DNA of 37,592 nt. Source: an uncultured Brachyspira sp. Its GTDB lineage: Bacteria; Spirochaetota; Brachyspiria; Brachyspirales; Brachyspiraceae. A program made the position numbers and the translations under genes. This document shows, piece after piece, positions 26,001 to 33,591 of this stretch (position 1 is its first letter; each line of letters starts with the position of its first letter). The stretch spans positions 1 through 37,592 of the forward strand of contig CALXXQ010000089.1 in NCBI GenBank assembly GCA_944392715.1. Reading direction: 5' to 3'. The notes under the pieces are model-generated. The model was given only the letters and a program-made list of their open reading frames with translations, was not told where the DNA came from and made no database searches.

Positions 26001-26877
26001 CAGTCTCTTCTTCTCCTAATATATCATCATTTCCATTTAAAATACTATCTAAATCATCCAAATTAGTAGTATCTTCTTCTAATATATCATCTAAATTATC
26101 AGATATATCATCTATATTTATATCATCTATATTAGGTTCTTCATCATTTTCATTTATATTATGATTATCATCATCTATATTTGGCAATGTTTCAGGTAAT
26201 GGTAAATCGCCTAGCGTAGGCAATCTTTCGGAATGAATATCATTACTATTTTTATCTTCTTTGATATCCATTGCAATTTTATCTTCTAATTCTTTATCTT
26301 CAGGCAATTGTAAATCATCATTATCAACAGATGACTTATCATCGTCTAAGTCTTCAGGTAATCCTAAATCATCAATATCAGCAGATACCTTATCATCATC
26401 CAAGTCTTCAGGTAAACCTAAGTCATCAATATCGGCAGATACTTTATCATCATCCAAGCCCAAATCTTCAGGTAAACCTAAGTCATCAATATCAGCAGAT
26501 GCTTTATCATCATCCAAGCCTAAATCTTCAGGCAATCCTAAGTCATCGATATCAGCAGATGCTTTATCATCATCTAAGCCTAAATCTTCAGGCAATCCTA
26601 AATCATCAGTATCAGCAGATACATTATCATCCAAACCTAAATCATTAGGTAAGTCTAGATCATTATTATCATTATCATCATCTAAATCTAAACTGTCTAA
26701 ATCATCAATAGATGGTAAGTCATTATCTTCAGCTGGCAATGAGTTTGCCATATGTTCATCTGTAAAAACTGACTTAAAGCGATTATAGTCGTCCTGTGAT
26801 ATTTCTTTTGGTAATGCTTTATTTCCTATTAAAAAAGCAATACTTCCTAGTTTTTCTAAATCTTCTATTTTAGGCAT
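23056..26877 (-). CDS. large protein: acidic repeats, one TM helix, periplasmic TPR domain (FlcA-like candidate)
   Basis: About 1273 residues. After a short conserved head (KIEDLEKLGSIAFLIGNKALP) comes ~550 residues of Asp/Glu-rich tandem repeats, then a ~100-residue helical segment, one TM helix (near 725-746, IIRVAAVFLILFIAVVLFSF) and ~530 residues of TPR repeats (for example LGQIYYNLGEYGNAVKNFNEA, NLANVYFYKEKDYAKAKEHY). The order suggests a cytoplasmic acidic arm and a periplasmic protein-binding superhelix. This matches what is known of the spirochaete flagellar collar protein FlcA (Borrelia BB0326), but that assignment is inference. I start at ATG 26877; a TTG two codons earlier is possible. 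A good promoter lies just upstream and a terminator follows. Confidence 0.82.
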   Translation of the reverse strand: MPKIEDLEKLGSIAFLIGNKALPKEISQDDYNRFKSVFTDEHMANSLPAEDNDLPSIDDLDSLDLDDDNDNNDLDLPNDLGLDDNVSADTDDLGLPEDLGLDDDKASADIDDLGLPEDLGLDDDKASADIDDLGLPEDLGLDDDKVSADIDDLGLPEDLDDDKVSADIDDLGLPEDLDDDKSSVDNDDLQLPEDKELEDKIAMDIKEDKNSNDIHSERLPTLGDLPLPETLPNIDDDNHNINENDEEPNIDDINIDDISDNLDDILEEDTTNLDDLDSILNGNDDILGEEETDKAEEEPISDLEDINNTEEESDKIAADDLDLDNLSLDDTADEVTEEPKDEEESDKIAADDLDLDNLSLDNTADEVTEEPKDEKEEDTDKADDDIDLDDTADEDDNEEVKDEKEEDTDKADDDIDLDDAAHEVTEEPKDEKEEDTDKADDDIDLDDLSLDDIADEDDNEEIKDEKEEDSNKADDDLDLDDLSLDDVADEDDNEEIKDEKEEDSNKADDDLDLDDLSLDDVADEDDNEEIKDEKEEDSNKADDDIDLDDLSLDDVADEDDNEEIKDEKEEDSNIDDDIDLDDTIDHYEEDHDDMGLDDLSLDDDLPSTNIVEGGTSLPSPELANTLPASKYEDVDKDIDHDKVINSIKYLPPITQYHVLDAILNEKLSRNSMEYLLNALERGETSENITELLNKELGLSLKEEGRKNILELIPIPNSLKDYAKIIRVAAVFLILFIAVVLFSFQFIYKPVMANKYYSQGLVSISRGAYDEAERNFAEGERYQPKQIKWYNKYARAYIARETFNEAYNKIQGALNIKPRDFETRITFGYYYRKKGEKELSQEDYILGEELYNDMLVYTDKKKEKETIYDERGLLMISRAKNMLETEYYDIAYNNYRDMVNFFGDGVVPRKRAMLIKIYQDDYNQVKAIQNHINLLKNGYIDDEVYPKLAKYLLDKDDFYGSRVLFESLLAAYPNNLESIVGYADYETRLKHYDRAREILTTTALPLYESDPFYRGKEYVYNMLGQIYYNLGEYGNAVKNFNEALAINETYPDANYNLANVYFYKEKDYAKAKEHYQMAYDNLAPTLRSDKLLYNLSWIYYSDEEYDRAFEGFNALFQKNPSNSVVSYALGNSLLHLDKANLANGFYRNALSQVLSKRDRLGRLEMRTESDFILVSYLASLYNNIGVAYAYNSTVTNTIVNEQEAFKHFVLASEYFDQVRTSNIDLERMEKRTVLVDNQNVGTATYNIMSMQGRRNLKQSTVIDDYIPKDMHYLK
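25150..25575 (-). repeat. 102-bp tandem repeats encoding 34-residue acidic units
   Basis: The marker CTAAAGATAA recurs at 25221, 25323, 25425 and 25527, exactly 102 bp apart. Each unit encodes DDLSLDDVADEDDNEEIKDE and a further 14 residues. Shorter, diverged units (about 30 residues, with VTEEPKDEEESDKIAADD) continue up to about 25960. Confidence 0.92.
26330..26650 (-). repeat. 60/51-bp tandem repeats encoding DDLGLPEDLGLDDDKxSADI units
   Basis: Three to four 20-residue units and two to three 17-residue units, which lack one Leu-Gly-Leu, lie in a row near the N-terminus of the large TPR protein. Units are nearly identical, pointing to recent duplication. Confidence 0.9.
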
Positions 26878-26917
26878 ATTCAATCATCTAATATAAATTT
26901 TTTAGTTAACATATTAA

Positions 26918-26945
26918 ATTATAGTAAACTATAAAAATATGTCAA
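26918..26945 (-). promoter_or_regulatory. promoter of the large TPR gene
   Basis: On the minus strand TTGACA (26945-26940) and TATAAT (26923-26918) are both perfect and 16 bp apart. This predicts a 5' leader of about 30 nt, and shows that the gene is not merely read through from the atpC-like gene. Confidence 0.75.
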
Positions 26946-26982
26946 CTAAATTATCGGATAATACTTAAATTACAATAGCATA

Positions 26983-27414
26983 TTATTTAGAAGAAATTTC
27001 TATTTGTTTGTTTAGTTTTGAAATTTTTTCATTATTTCTTCTTGCTTCTTTAGCATTAATAACCATTTGTTTAGACAATTTATTTATTTCTTCTTTAACC
27101 ATCATAGAATCTATATCTTTTGGATATAATGCAGTTTCTACTAATATCCCTATAACATTATTTGTAACTTCAGCTATTCCATCTTCTACATACATATTAA
27201 TAAGCTTATTATCTTCATTATATATTCTAAGTTCTCCATAGCCTATACGAACAATATATGGGCAATGATCTAAATGTATAGAAACATATCCATTATGAGA
27301 AGGTATTTCTACATGATCTACACGCATAGATCTCAATATAGGACCGCTTCTTGTAATTACTGAACAAGTTAAAGCTTTTTTATTTTTTTTTGCTGCAGTA
27401 GTAGTAGTAGCCAT
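26983..27414 (-). CDS. atpC: ATP synthase epsilon-type subunit, away from any atp operon
   Basis: 143 residues. After a Thr/Ala/Lys N-terminal extension (MATTTTAAKKNKKA) comes the beta-sandwich of an F1 epsilon subunit: LTCSVITRSGPILRSMRVDH, IPSHNGYVSIHLDHCPYIV, GYGELRIYNEDNKLINMYVE and DGIAEVTNNVIGILVETA. The C-terminal ~50 residues form helices as in epsilon. In F-ATPase this subunit sits in the central stalk and can inhibit hydrolysis. No other ATPase subunit is in the window. It follows the YbgC thioesterase and a coiled-coil membrane protein in one minus-strand operon. It could be a displaced true subunit or a relative with another job. Confidence 0.78.
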   Translation of the reverse strand: MATTTTAAKKNKKALTCSVITRSGPILRSMRVDHVEIPSHNGYVSIHLDHCPYIVRIGYGELRIYNEDNKLINMYVEDGIAEVTNNVIGILVETALYPKDIDSMMVKEEINKLSKQMVINAKEARRNNEKISKLNKQIEISSK

Positions 27415-27438
27415 ATAAAAACCTCAAAATTAAATTAA

Positions 27439-27744
27439 TTAAATTATATTTTTATATTTTAAAACAAAAATTATAAATATCAATGAAATAATAAATAAAA
27501 TTAATAATATTAAAGATATAAAAAATAAAAACCTTACAACTATTTTTAAAGAATTTATCTCTGAATATACATATTGAAATTCTTTTTTCATTTTAGATTC
27601 TATTTTTTCAGATATTTCTTTTTCTCTTTCATCTATTTTATTATATATTTTTTTAGCCCTGCTTTCCATAGCTGTAGTTTTTACCAAATCTCCAACCATA
27701 TTAGCAGATGAAAGAACAGTCAATATAACATTTATCCAGCTCAT
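27439..27744 (-). CDS. small coiled-coil membrane protein
   Basis: 101 residues: a helical charged part (KKIYNKIDEREKEISEKIES) followed by a long hydrophobic C-terminal helix (about 68-95, VVRFLFFISLILLILFIISL). I recognise no family. Its ATG lies 3 bp after the ybgC stop, with AAAGG inside the end of ybgC, so it is translationally coupled. The atpC-like gene begins 24 bp downstream. Confidence 0.7.
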   Translation of the reverse strand: MSWINVILTVLSSANMVGDLVKTTAMESRAKKIYNKIDEREKEISEKIESKMKKEFQYVYSEINSLKIVVRFLFFISLILLILFIISLIFIIFVLKYKNII

Positions 27745-27747
27745 TAT

Positions 27748-28164
27748 TTATTTACCTTTAGACATTATATCATATAAATATTCATCAGGCTTTACTATTT
27801 CACCGCTTTTTTTATTAACAAAAGGATGCAAAGTATAACCTGTACTGTATAATATATTTTCATTTTCCTTGCTTCTTATTTCATATTTAAGCCTTAAAGA
27901 AGCATTTTTTAGTTTTTCTATACTTGTACAAACAACTATAACTTCATCATATCTTATAGAAATTTTATAATCAACAAAAGCCTCTTTTACAGGAAGCATT
28001 ATATCATATTTATCTTCCATATCTTTATATGAAATACCTAATTCTCTTAAAAGTTCAGTTCTTCCTATTTCAAAATATCTTAAATAATTAGAATGATAAA
28101 CAACCCCCATTTGATCAGTATCAGCATATATCACTCTTATTTCTGTTTTATTAATATGAGCCAT
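27748..28164 (-). CDS. ybgC: acyl-CoA thioesterase, YbgC/FadM type hotdog fold
   Basis: A 138-residue single hotdog domain. The active-site signature is YADTDQMGVVYHSNYLRYFE (13-32), with D15/D17 and Y23-H24, followed by the conserved RTELLRELG. It hydrolyses acyl-CoA thioesters and in other bacteria supports membrane lipid turnover. It heads a three-gene minus-strand operon with a membrane protein and the epsilon-like subunit. No tol-pal genes are in sight. The SD is GAGGAG. Confidence 0.9.
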   Translation of the reverse strand: MAHINKTEIRVIYADTDQMGVVYHSNYLRYFEIGRTELLRELGISYKDMEDKYDIMLPVKEAFVDYKISIRYDEVIVVCTSIEKLKNASLRLKYEIRSKENENILYSTGYTLHPFVNKKSGEIVKPDEYLYDIMSKGK

Positions 28165-28342
28165 AAATAACTCCTCAATATAAATAATAACAAAATTATA
28201 ATATATTAATTATAACATACAATATAAAAATATAAAATATTGTTTTTTTATAAAAATATATTGTATTTATATACTGTATAAATATTAAATTTGTATAAAA
28301 TATATTAAAGAGGCAATAAAAGTATTAAAAATATTTTTCTAT

Positions 28343-28371
28343 ATTGATATTATATCAATTTTGTATATAAT
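28343..28371 (+). promoter_or_regulatory. coaD promoter with a perfect palindrome on the -35 box
   Basis: TTGATA (28344-28349) and TATAAT (28366-28371) are 16 bp apart. The predicted transcription start (near 28378) falls at the coaD ATG (28379). The palindrome ATTGATATTATATCAAT (28343-28359, 8-bp arms, one central base) covers the -35 box and could be an operator. Confidence 0.6.
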
Positions 28372-28378
28372 ATATACT

Positions 28379-28864
28379 ATGAAAAATGGAAAGGTAATAT
28401 TTCCGGGTACTTTTGACCCTTTTACATTAGGACATCTCGATGTACTATACAGACTTGCTGATATTTTTAAGAAAGTTTATATATCTGTAGCTGTTAATTT
28501 AGAAAAATCTCCCACTTTTACTATAGAAGAAAGAAAAAATATGATAAAAAAAGTAGTTGGGGATAATGACACTATAGAAATAGTATCAATATCAGGACTT
28601 GTTACAGAATATATGAAGCAAAATGATATAAAAGTCTTAGCAAGAGGAATAAGAGATAGTGAAGACTTATACTATGAATTAAAAATGTCTAGAATGAATA
28701 AATTATTATATCCAGAAATGGATACTATATTTTTACATACATCTGAAAATTATGCTTATGTCAGTTCTTCTTTAATAAAAGAAATACTGAAATTTAATGG
28801 TCCTATAGACGGATTGGTGCCTGAAATATTAGTAGAAGATATAAAATCCAAATTCATAAAATAA
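28379..28864 (+). CDS. coaD: phosphopantetheine adenylyltransferase
   Basis: Catalyses 4'-phosphopantetheine + ATP to dephospho-CoA, the penultimate CoA step. The nucleotidyltransferase motif is [12 protein letters not shown] (T/HxGH at 16-19). [17 protein letters not shown] and the C-terminal [12 protein letters not shown] are typical of CoaD, and the 161-residue length is normal. I start at ATG 28379; an in-frame TTG at 28361 would add MYIIYT but lies within the -10 region. No SD is visible, and the promoter places transcription start at the ATG itself, so the mRNA may be leaderless. miaB follows after 23 bp, then a phosphopantetheinyl transferase. Confidence 0.95.
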   Translation: MKNGKVIFPGTFDPFTLGHLDVLYRLADIFKKVYISVAVNLEKSPTFTIEERKNMIKKVVGDNDTIEIVSISGLVTEYMKQNDIKVLARGIRDSEDLYYELKMSRMNKLLYPEMDTIFLHTSENYAYVSSSLIKEILKFNGPIDGLVPEILVEDIKSKFIK

Positions 28865-28887
28865 TAATATAAAATAAAGATAGTAAC

Positions 28888-30195
28888 ATGAAGAATTTTT
28901 ACCTAGAAAATTACGGCTGCCAAATGAATAAGGCAGATTCTAATAGTTTAATTAATTCGCTTATGCAGGAAGGTTTTATACAAACGGAAAATCATGAAAA
29001 TGCTGACAGTATAATAATAAATACATGCAGTGTTAGAGCTCATGCTGAAGAGAGGGTATTTTCAAGAGTAAAGCTTTTCAATGCAAATAGGAAAAAGAAT
29101 AAAAAAGATACCAAAATAATAATTATGGGCTGTATGGCTCAGACTTCCAGAGAACATCTTCAAAATCTTGGTGCTGATAAGATATTCGATGTATATAATG
29201 AAGTTAATATTAGAGATTATATGAAAGATGAGGAAGTTTTTGTAAGAAAATTTAATGATAATTACATATTTAATAAATCTTATGTAGATGAAGATAAGCC
29301 TCATAAGGCATTTATACCAATATCTCATGGATGTAATAATTGGTGTACTTACTGTATTGTGCCTCATACTAGGGGAAAAATGGTAAGCAGAAAATCAGAT
29401 GAGATAGCTGAGGAATTAAAAAGATTAATAGATGATGGAGCAAAAGAAATAACATTGCTTGGTCAGAATGTTAATTCTTATGGGCTTGATATTGATAATG
29501 AAATTAATTTTACAGAATTATTATACAAATTAGACAAAATTGTTGATGAAAAGGCTAAAGACAAGGTATGGATAAGGTTTTTAACATCTCATCCTAAGGA
29601 TTTTGATAAGGATTTAGCTGATGCTATATGGAATTTAAATAGTTTATGTAAGCATATACATTTACCTTTTCAAAGCGGTTCGGATAGAATATTGAATCTT
29701 ATGAATAGAAAATATACAAAAGACGAATATTTAGAAAAAGTATCATATTTAAGAAATTATACTGATGATTTTCCTATTTCAACAGATATAATAGTAGGTT
29801 ATGCTGATGAAACAGAAGATGAGTACAAAGAAACATTAAATTTACTTGAAAATATTGGTTTTGAAGAGGCTTATCTGTATAAATATTCAGAGAGAGAAGG
29901 CTCCATTGCCTATAAGAAGAAAGTTCAGTATGATAAGGCTGTAGGGGCAAGAAGACTTACTGAGCTTGTGAATTATCAAAGAGAATTAGCTCAGAAATTA
30001 TTATCGAAGCAGGTTGGTAAGAAAACTTCTGTTATGGTAGATGATATAGCTAAGGATAATATGCATTATTTATGCAGAAGTAAGGAAAACAGAATAATAC
30101 TTGTAAAAAAAGATAAAGAGCTTAATATGGGTGATATTTTTAATGCTGAAGTTACAGAGATAAAAAGTCATACTTTGATAGGGCAATTTATTTAA
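28888..30195 (+). CDS. miaB: tRNA methylthiotransferase MiaB
   Basis: A radical-SAM enzyme that converts i6A37 to ms2i6A37 in tRNAs reading UNN codons. UPF0004 cysteines are C11 (ENYGCQMNKADS), C47 (NTCSVR) and C82 (MGCMAQ). Radical-SAM cysteines are C149, C153 and C156 (GCNNWCTYCIVPHTRG). A C-terminal TRAM domain ends the protein (EVTEIKSHTLIGQFI). Its 435 residues are normal. It is the middle gene of a + run with coaD and the PPTase. The paralogue rimO is about 26 kb away in this window. Confidence 0.96.
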   Translation: MKNFYLENYGCQMNKADSNSLINSLMQEGFIQTENHENADSIIINTCSVRAHAEERVFSRVKLFNANRKKNKKDTKIIIMGCMAQTSREHLQNLGADKIFDVYNEVNIRDYMKDEEVFVRKFNDNYIFNKSYVDEDKPHKAFIPISHGCNNWCTYCIVPHTRGKMVSRKSDEIAEELKRLIDDGAKEITLLGQNVNSYGLDIDNEINFTELLYKLDKIVDEKAKDKVWIRFLTSHPKDFDKDLADAIWNLNSLCKHIHLPFQSGSDRILNLMNRKYTKDEYLEKVSYLRNYTDDFPISTDIIVGYADETEDEYKETLNLLENIGFEEAYLYKYSEREGSIAYKKKVQYDKAVGARRLTELVNYQRELAQKLLSKQVGKKTSVMVDDIAKDNMHYLCRSKENRIILVKKDKELNMGDIFNAEVTEIKSHTLIGQFI

Positions 30196-30226
30196 TATTT
30201 AAAGAATTATAAAAGGCTTTGATATT

Positions 30227-30838
30227 ATGGCTTATTTGGAATATAGCTTTAATGAAAATAATAATAGAGATTCGGCAAGAAAAACTTTAGAAAATATTGT
30301 TCTTTCTATGGCTCAAAATCATTATAATAAAAATAATCTTATTATAGAAAGAGAAGAAAATAAAAAGCCACATTTCAAAAATGAAAATAATTTATATTTT
30401 AATGGTACTCATATTTCAGAGTTATTTGCTGCTGTTATGAGCGATGAATATAATGTTGGAATAGATGCTGAAAAGATAAGAAAAAGAGATTTTTTTGCCA
30501 TTGCTGAAGAATATTTTTATAAAAGCGAGATTGAATATCTTAAAAATACTCATAAATTAGAAATAGATTTTTTTACTATATGGACTATTAAAGAAGCATA
30601 TATAAAAATGCTTGGAAAAACAATTTTTGATATAAAAAAATCTATAGAAGTTGATTTAATTGAAAGAGAAGTAAGGAATGCTGATGATATATTTTTTGCT
30701 TCTTTTATTCTTGATGATTCATATATAATAAGCATATGTCTTGATACAAAAAATGATGTTAATTTGAATATTCAGGATTTTAATTTAAATATGTTATTTG
30801 CTTATCCGATATTGCCTGCTATAGATATAAAGTTATAA
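30227..30838 (+). CDS. 4'-phosphopantetheinyl transferase (Sfp-like superfamily)
   Basis: 203 residues. The metal-binding GIDAEKI (D80, E82) and WTIKEAYIKMLGK (W119, K122-E123-A124, K127) motifs are those of phosphopantetheinyl transferases. FNGTHIS stands for the usual NxSHs. The enzyme moves phosphopantetheine from CoA to acyl or peptidyl carrier proteins. Its size lies between AcpS (~120) and classical Sfp (~225). Sharing a run with coaD links CoA production with CoA use. The first part (30-60) is diverged. The SD is poor (AAAGGC). The carrier protein it serves is not in the window. Confidence 0.85.
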   Translation: MAYLEYSFNENNNRDSARKTLENIVLSMAQNHYNKNNLIIEREENKKPHFKNENNLYFNGTHISELFAAVMSDEYNVGIDAEKIRKRDFFAIAEEYFYKSEIEYLKNTHKLEIDFFTIWTIKEAYIKMLGKTIFDIKKSIEVDLIEREVRNADDIFFASFILDDSYIISICLDTKNDVNLNIQDFNLNMLFAYPILPAIDIKL

Positions 30839-30863
30839 ATATGTAAATTTGATTTTACAGCTA

Positions 30864-30890
30864 TTGACTTTTTTAATGCTAAATTATACA
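30864..30890 (+). promoter_or_regulatory. promoter candidate for the FecR-domain gene
   Basis: TTGACT (30864-30869) and TATACA (30885-30890) are 15 bp apart, about 50 bp before the start codon. The spacing is short, so this is tentative. Confidence 0.4.
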
Positions 30891-30938
30891 CTTATATTAC
30901 TTAGTGATATATGATTATTAAAACTAAGGAGTATATTT

Positions 30939-31937
30939 ATGCTTAATAGAATATTTTTATCAGCAATATTATTTGCTTTATCATTTTGCAATATTTTATT
31001 ATCACAGGATATATCTTTTAAAGTTACAGGAATATCTGGTTTGGCTTTCATAGAAAAGACAGATATAAATAAGTCTCTTAGAGCTTTCAGAGGAAGTGAA
31101 GTACATAAAGAATATAGATTAAGAACTACAAGCAATACTCAGGTAGAGCTTACTTTAAATAGAAGAGGAGATAAAATAGGGCATATTATAGTTCCTCAAA
31201 ATACAATAATTCTTGTTAATGCTCCTTTATCAAAAGATTATAATAGAATTTCTTTGTCCTTGTTAGAGGGATATATTAATGTAAATATAAATAAAGATAT
31301 GGGTTCTTTAGTAGAGGTACATACTCCTACTACAACTTCTGTAGTAAAGGGAACTAGTTTTGAAGTTGCTTTTGCAGAAAATGGTTCTACTATAGTTGTA
31401 TTGCAGGATGGGGTTATTGATGTTGTTACTGATAATGATGAGAGAGTATTAAATCCTAGAGAAGCATATGTTAATACAATAGATGATCAATCTAGACTTT
31501 TTAATCAAAATTCAGATAGTGATCCTATAGTATTTTTGAATAAGGGAGAAGAGGCATCAAGAGAAGATTATGTATATACTATAGAAAATCTTATGGATGC
31601 TATGCAAAATATCACATATGATAATAATTTTGTTTCTGTAAATAATATCAATAATATAGAAGAAAGCGAAGATAAAATAAAAAATCTTGAAATGAAGCAT
31701 TATAGAATGATAGCGGCAAATGAAGGATATTATAATACAATAATAAAATTAATAAATTTACATCCTGAGAAGAAAAATGAGATGACTCCTTATGCGAGAA
31801 AATCATTAACATTATATGCAGCCAATCAAAGAGCTATTAGTAAAATGTCTTCAGCTGTAATTAGAACAAGAGAAAAATTTAATAATATAAAGAAGAAATT
31901 TGATGATAGAATGATGAGTACATCAGTATCAAAATAA
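30939..31937 (+). CDS. exported FecR-domain protein
   Basis: 332 residues. The signal peptide (MLNRIFLSAILFALSFCNIL LSQ) is cleaved near LLSQ/DISF, so the protein is periplasmic. Residues ~25-170 fit the FecR domain: FRGSEVHKEYRLRTTSNTQVELTL, VEVHTPTTTSVVKGTSFEVAF, VVLQDGVIDVV and LNPREAYVN. No sigma-regulator N-terminal part or TonB receptor is present, so this is the structural FecR type and not a signalling anti-sigma. The C-terminal 150 residues are helical. The SD is AAGGAG. Its function is unknown. Confidence 0.82.
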   Translation: MLNRIFLSAILFALSFCNILLSQDISFKVTGISGLAFIEKTDINKSLRAFRGSEVHKEYRLRTTSNTQVELTLNRRGDKIGHIIVPQNTIILVNAPLSKDYNRISLSLLEGYINVNINKDMGSLVEVHTPTTTSVVKGTSFEVAFAENGSTIVVLQDGVIDVVTDNDERVLNPREAYVNTIDDQSRLFNQNSDSDPIVFLNKGEEASREDYVYTIENLMDAMQNITYDNNFVSVNNINNIEESEDKIKNLEMKHYRMIAANEGYYNTIIKLINLHPEKKNEMTPYARKSLTLYAANQRAISKMSSAVIRTREKFNNIKKKFDDRMMSTSVSK

Positions 31938-31944
31938 AATTATA

Positions 31945-33411
31945 TTATAAATCAAATATATTTTTTATATCTGAATATTTCCTTAATGCTGATATATAAA
32001 AGTTTCTGTCATATTCTGCTAATAATATTTTTGCTCTTTTTATAAATTCATCTTCATCATAGATTATTAAATCTATATATATATTGTATATTCCCATAGC
32101 TCCGCCAAGAACAATTCCTATTTCTTTATTTTTTAGTACTTCTTTTTCAAGTCTGTCCTGTATTTCATATCTTTCATTAAGTATTTCTCTTCTTATTTCT
32201 TCATTATCATTTTCATCATCATAAGCATAATATAGAAATAAAGCTTTAGCACCGCATTTTGATATTTCTATTATATCATCAATATTTTCATTATAATAAT
32301 CATTAATAGTTTCATAATATGATGTTGTTCCTGCTATTATATCATATCTTAATATATTTGAATCCTTAGGCTCAAATGTATATGAAAAATATTGATTTAT
32401 AGGGTCTGTAATAATTTCTTTTCTATAAAATAATAAAGTTTTTTTAATATATTCTTCTAATTCTGTAAGAGGAATCATATTGGTTAATTTTTTATCGCTT
32501 ATATCAACATATCTTATATATATTCTTGATAAAGCTTCTCCTATAGAATTTTCCATCATGAGAAATAATATATTATATGCTTCTTCTATATCTGCATTAT
32601 TTAATTCATTTAATTGCCTATTATAAAAAATTAAATCAAATTTATCATTTTCCTCATCAAATTCTATTTTGATAAAAACATCTTGTATTTCTATTTTTTT
32701 ATTATGTATTTCAATTGAAAAATTAAGTCCGTTTGAACTAGGAAGATAAGGCATAAAATTCCATTTCTCTTTTAATCTTTCAGGCATTGAATATATTATT
32801 CTAGGTATAAGATAAAATAGATAATTTCTTCCATCAATATTAAATGTAAAGTCATAATTTTTTCCAATATTAAAAGCTAAATTATCATATATAATCTTTA
32901 CACCATTAGATAAAAAATTATTTATTTCTTTTGATTCATATTTAATCATACTCTCGATTTCTAATTCATTTTTTTCAAACCATTGCCAAAATAATTCAAT
33001 TCTTTGAATAAAATTTAATTCATTATCATCATTATTTTCAAAGCATAGAGAATATAATCTCTTAGCACTATTTAATATTTCTTCAGAATTTTCTATTATC
33101 TGAGGATCATTTTGAAGTATTTCAATAGTTTTATTAAAATACTGTTTTGCTATTTCTTTATTATTTTTATGATAATATGCATAACCTGTTCTAAAGTACC
33201 ATAAAGGATCAAATAACCCGTCTTCTCTAATATACATTAAATTATCTAAAGCTTCATCATAATTTTGTACATTATTGAATGCTCTTGCAAGAAGCGAAAT
33301 TATTATATAATCTCTTTCATTCTCATCTATTGAATATATAAGCTCTATTATTTTTTGATGCTTATCCTGTTTATGTAAATACTCTATTTGTTCTATTAAT
33401 TGCCTATCCAT
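31945..33411 (-). CDS. TPR-containing cytoplasmic protein of unknown function
   Basis: 488 residues without signal or TM helix. The first ~120 residues hold TPR-like helices (LLARAFNNVQNYDEALDNLMY, YAYYHKNNKEIAKQYFNKTIEI). Next comes a region starting FIQRIELFWQWFEKNELEIESMI, with alternating beta strands and W/F positions. It resembles uncharacterised TPR-plus-domain proteins sometimes linked to defence or polymorphic-toxin loci, but I cannot name a family. The C-terminal part (KEIGIVLGGAMGIYNIYIDLIIYD) looks like a small alpha/beta fold. It is convergent with the FecR gene, with 7 bp between the stops. Confidence 0.72.
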   Translation of the reverse strand: MDRQLIEQIEYLHKQDKHQKIIELIYSIDENERDYIIISLLARAFNNVQNYDEALDNLMYIREDGLFDPLWYFRTGYAYYHKNNKEIAKQYFNKTIEILQNDPQIIENSEEILNSAKRLYSLCFENNDDNELNFIQRIELFWQWFEKNELEIESMIKYESKEINNFLSNGVKIIYDNLAFNIGKNYDFTFNIDGRNYLFYLIPRIIYSMPERLKEKWNFMPYLPSSNGLNFSIEIHNKKIEIQDVFIKIEFDEENDKFDLIFYNRQLNELNNADIEEAYNILFLMMENSIGEALSRIYIRYVDISDKKLTNMIPLTELEEYIKKTLLFYRKEIITDPINQYFSYTFEPKDSNILRYDIIAGTTSYYETINDYYNENIDDIIEISKCGAKALFLYYAYDDENDNEEIRREILNERYEIQDRLEKEVLKNKEIGIVLGGAMGIYNIYIDLIIYDEDEFIKRAKILLAEYDRNFYISALRKYSDIKNIFDL

Positions 33412-33506
33412 ATTTCATAACCCTCTATTCAATTATATTACAATACTTTTACAAAAAAATCTATTTTTTAATATATTGATGTATTAATAGTTTTTTATTT
33501 TTATGC

Positions 33507-33535
33507 TTGACAAAATTGATTTAATGTAGTAATAT
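33507..33535 (+). promoter_or_regulatory. promoter of the rplU operon
   Basis: A consensus TTGACA (33507-33512) with TAATAT (33530-33535) after 17 bp. This gives a leader of about 50 nt containing the SD TTGGAGATAAG before rplU. Confidence 0.55.
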
Positions 33536-33591
33536 ATGTTACTCATAGTATTGTAAAAAATAAAATATATATAAATTGGAGATAAGCGATA

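Noticed and set aside
25150-26650. Regularly spaced repeats as a possible CRISPR array
   Set aside because: The repeats are contiguous, lack unique spacers, and keep one coding frame throughout.
25706-26788. Long Ser/Pro/Lys-rich open frames on the + strand opposite the acidic-repeat gene
   Set aside because: They are mirror images of the GAT/TCA-rich repeats on the minus strand, have no ribosome-binding sites, and their repeats follow the unit length of the real gene.
1202-30195. rimO and miaB as a recent duplication within the window
   Set aside because: Their motifs are each those of the separate, ancient RimO and MiaB families; they are only distant paralogues.
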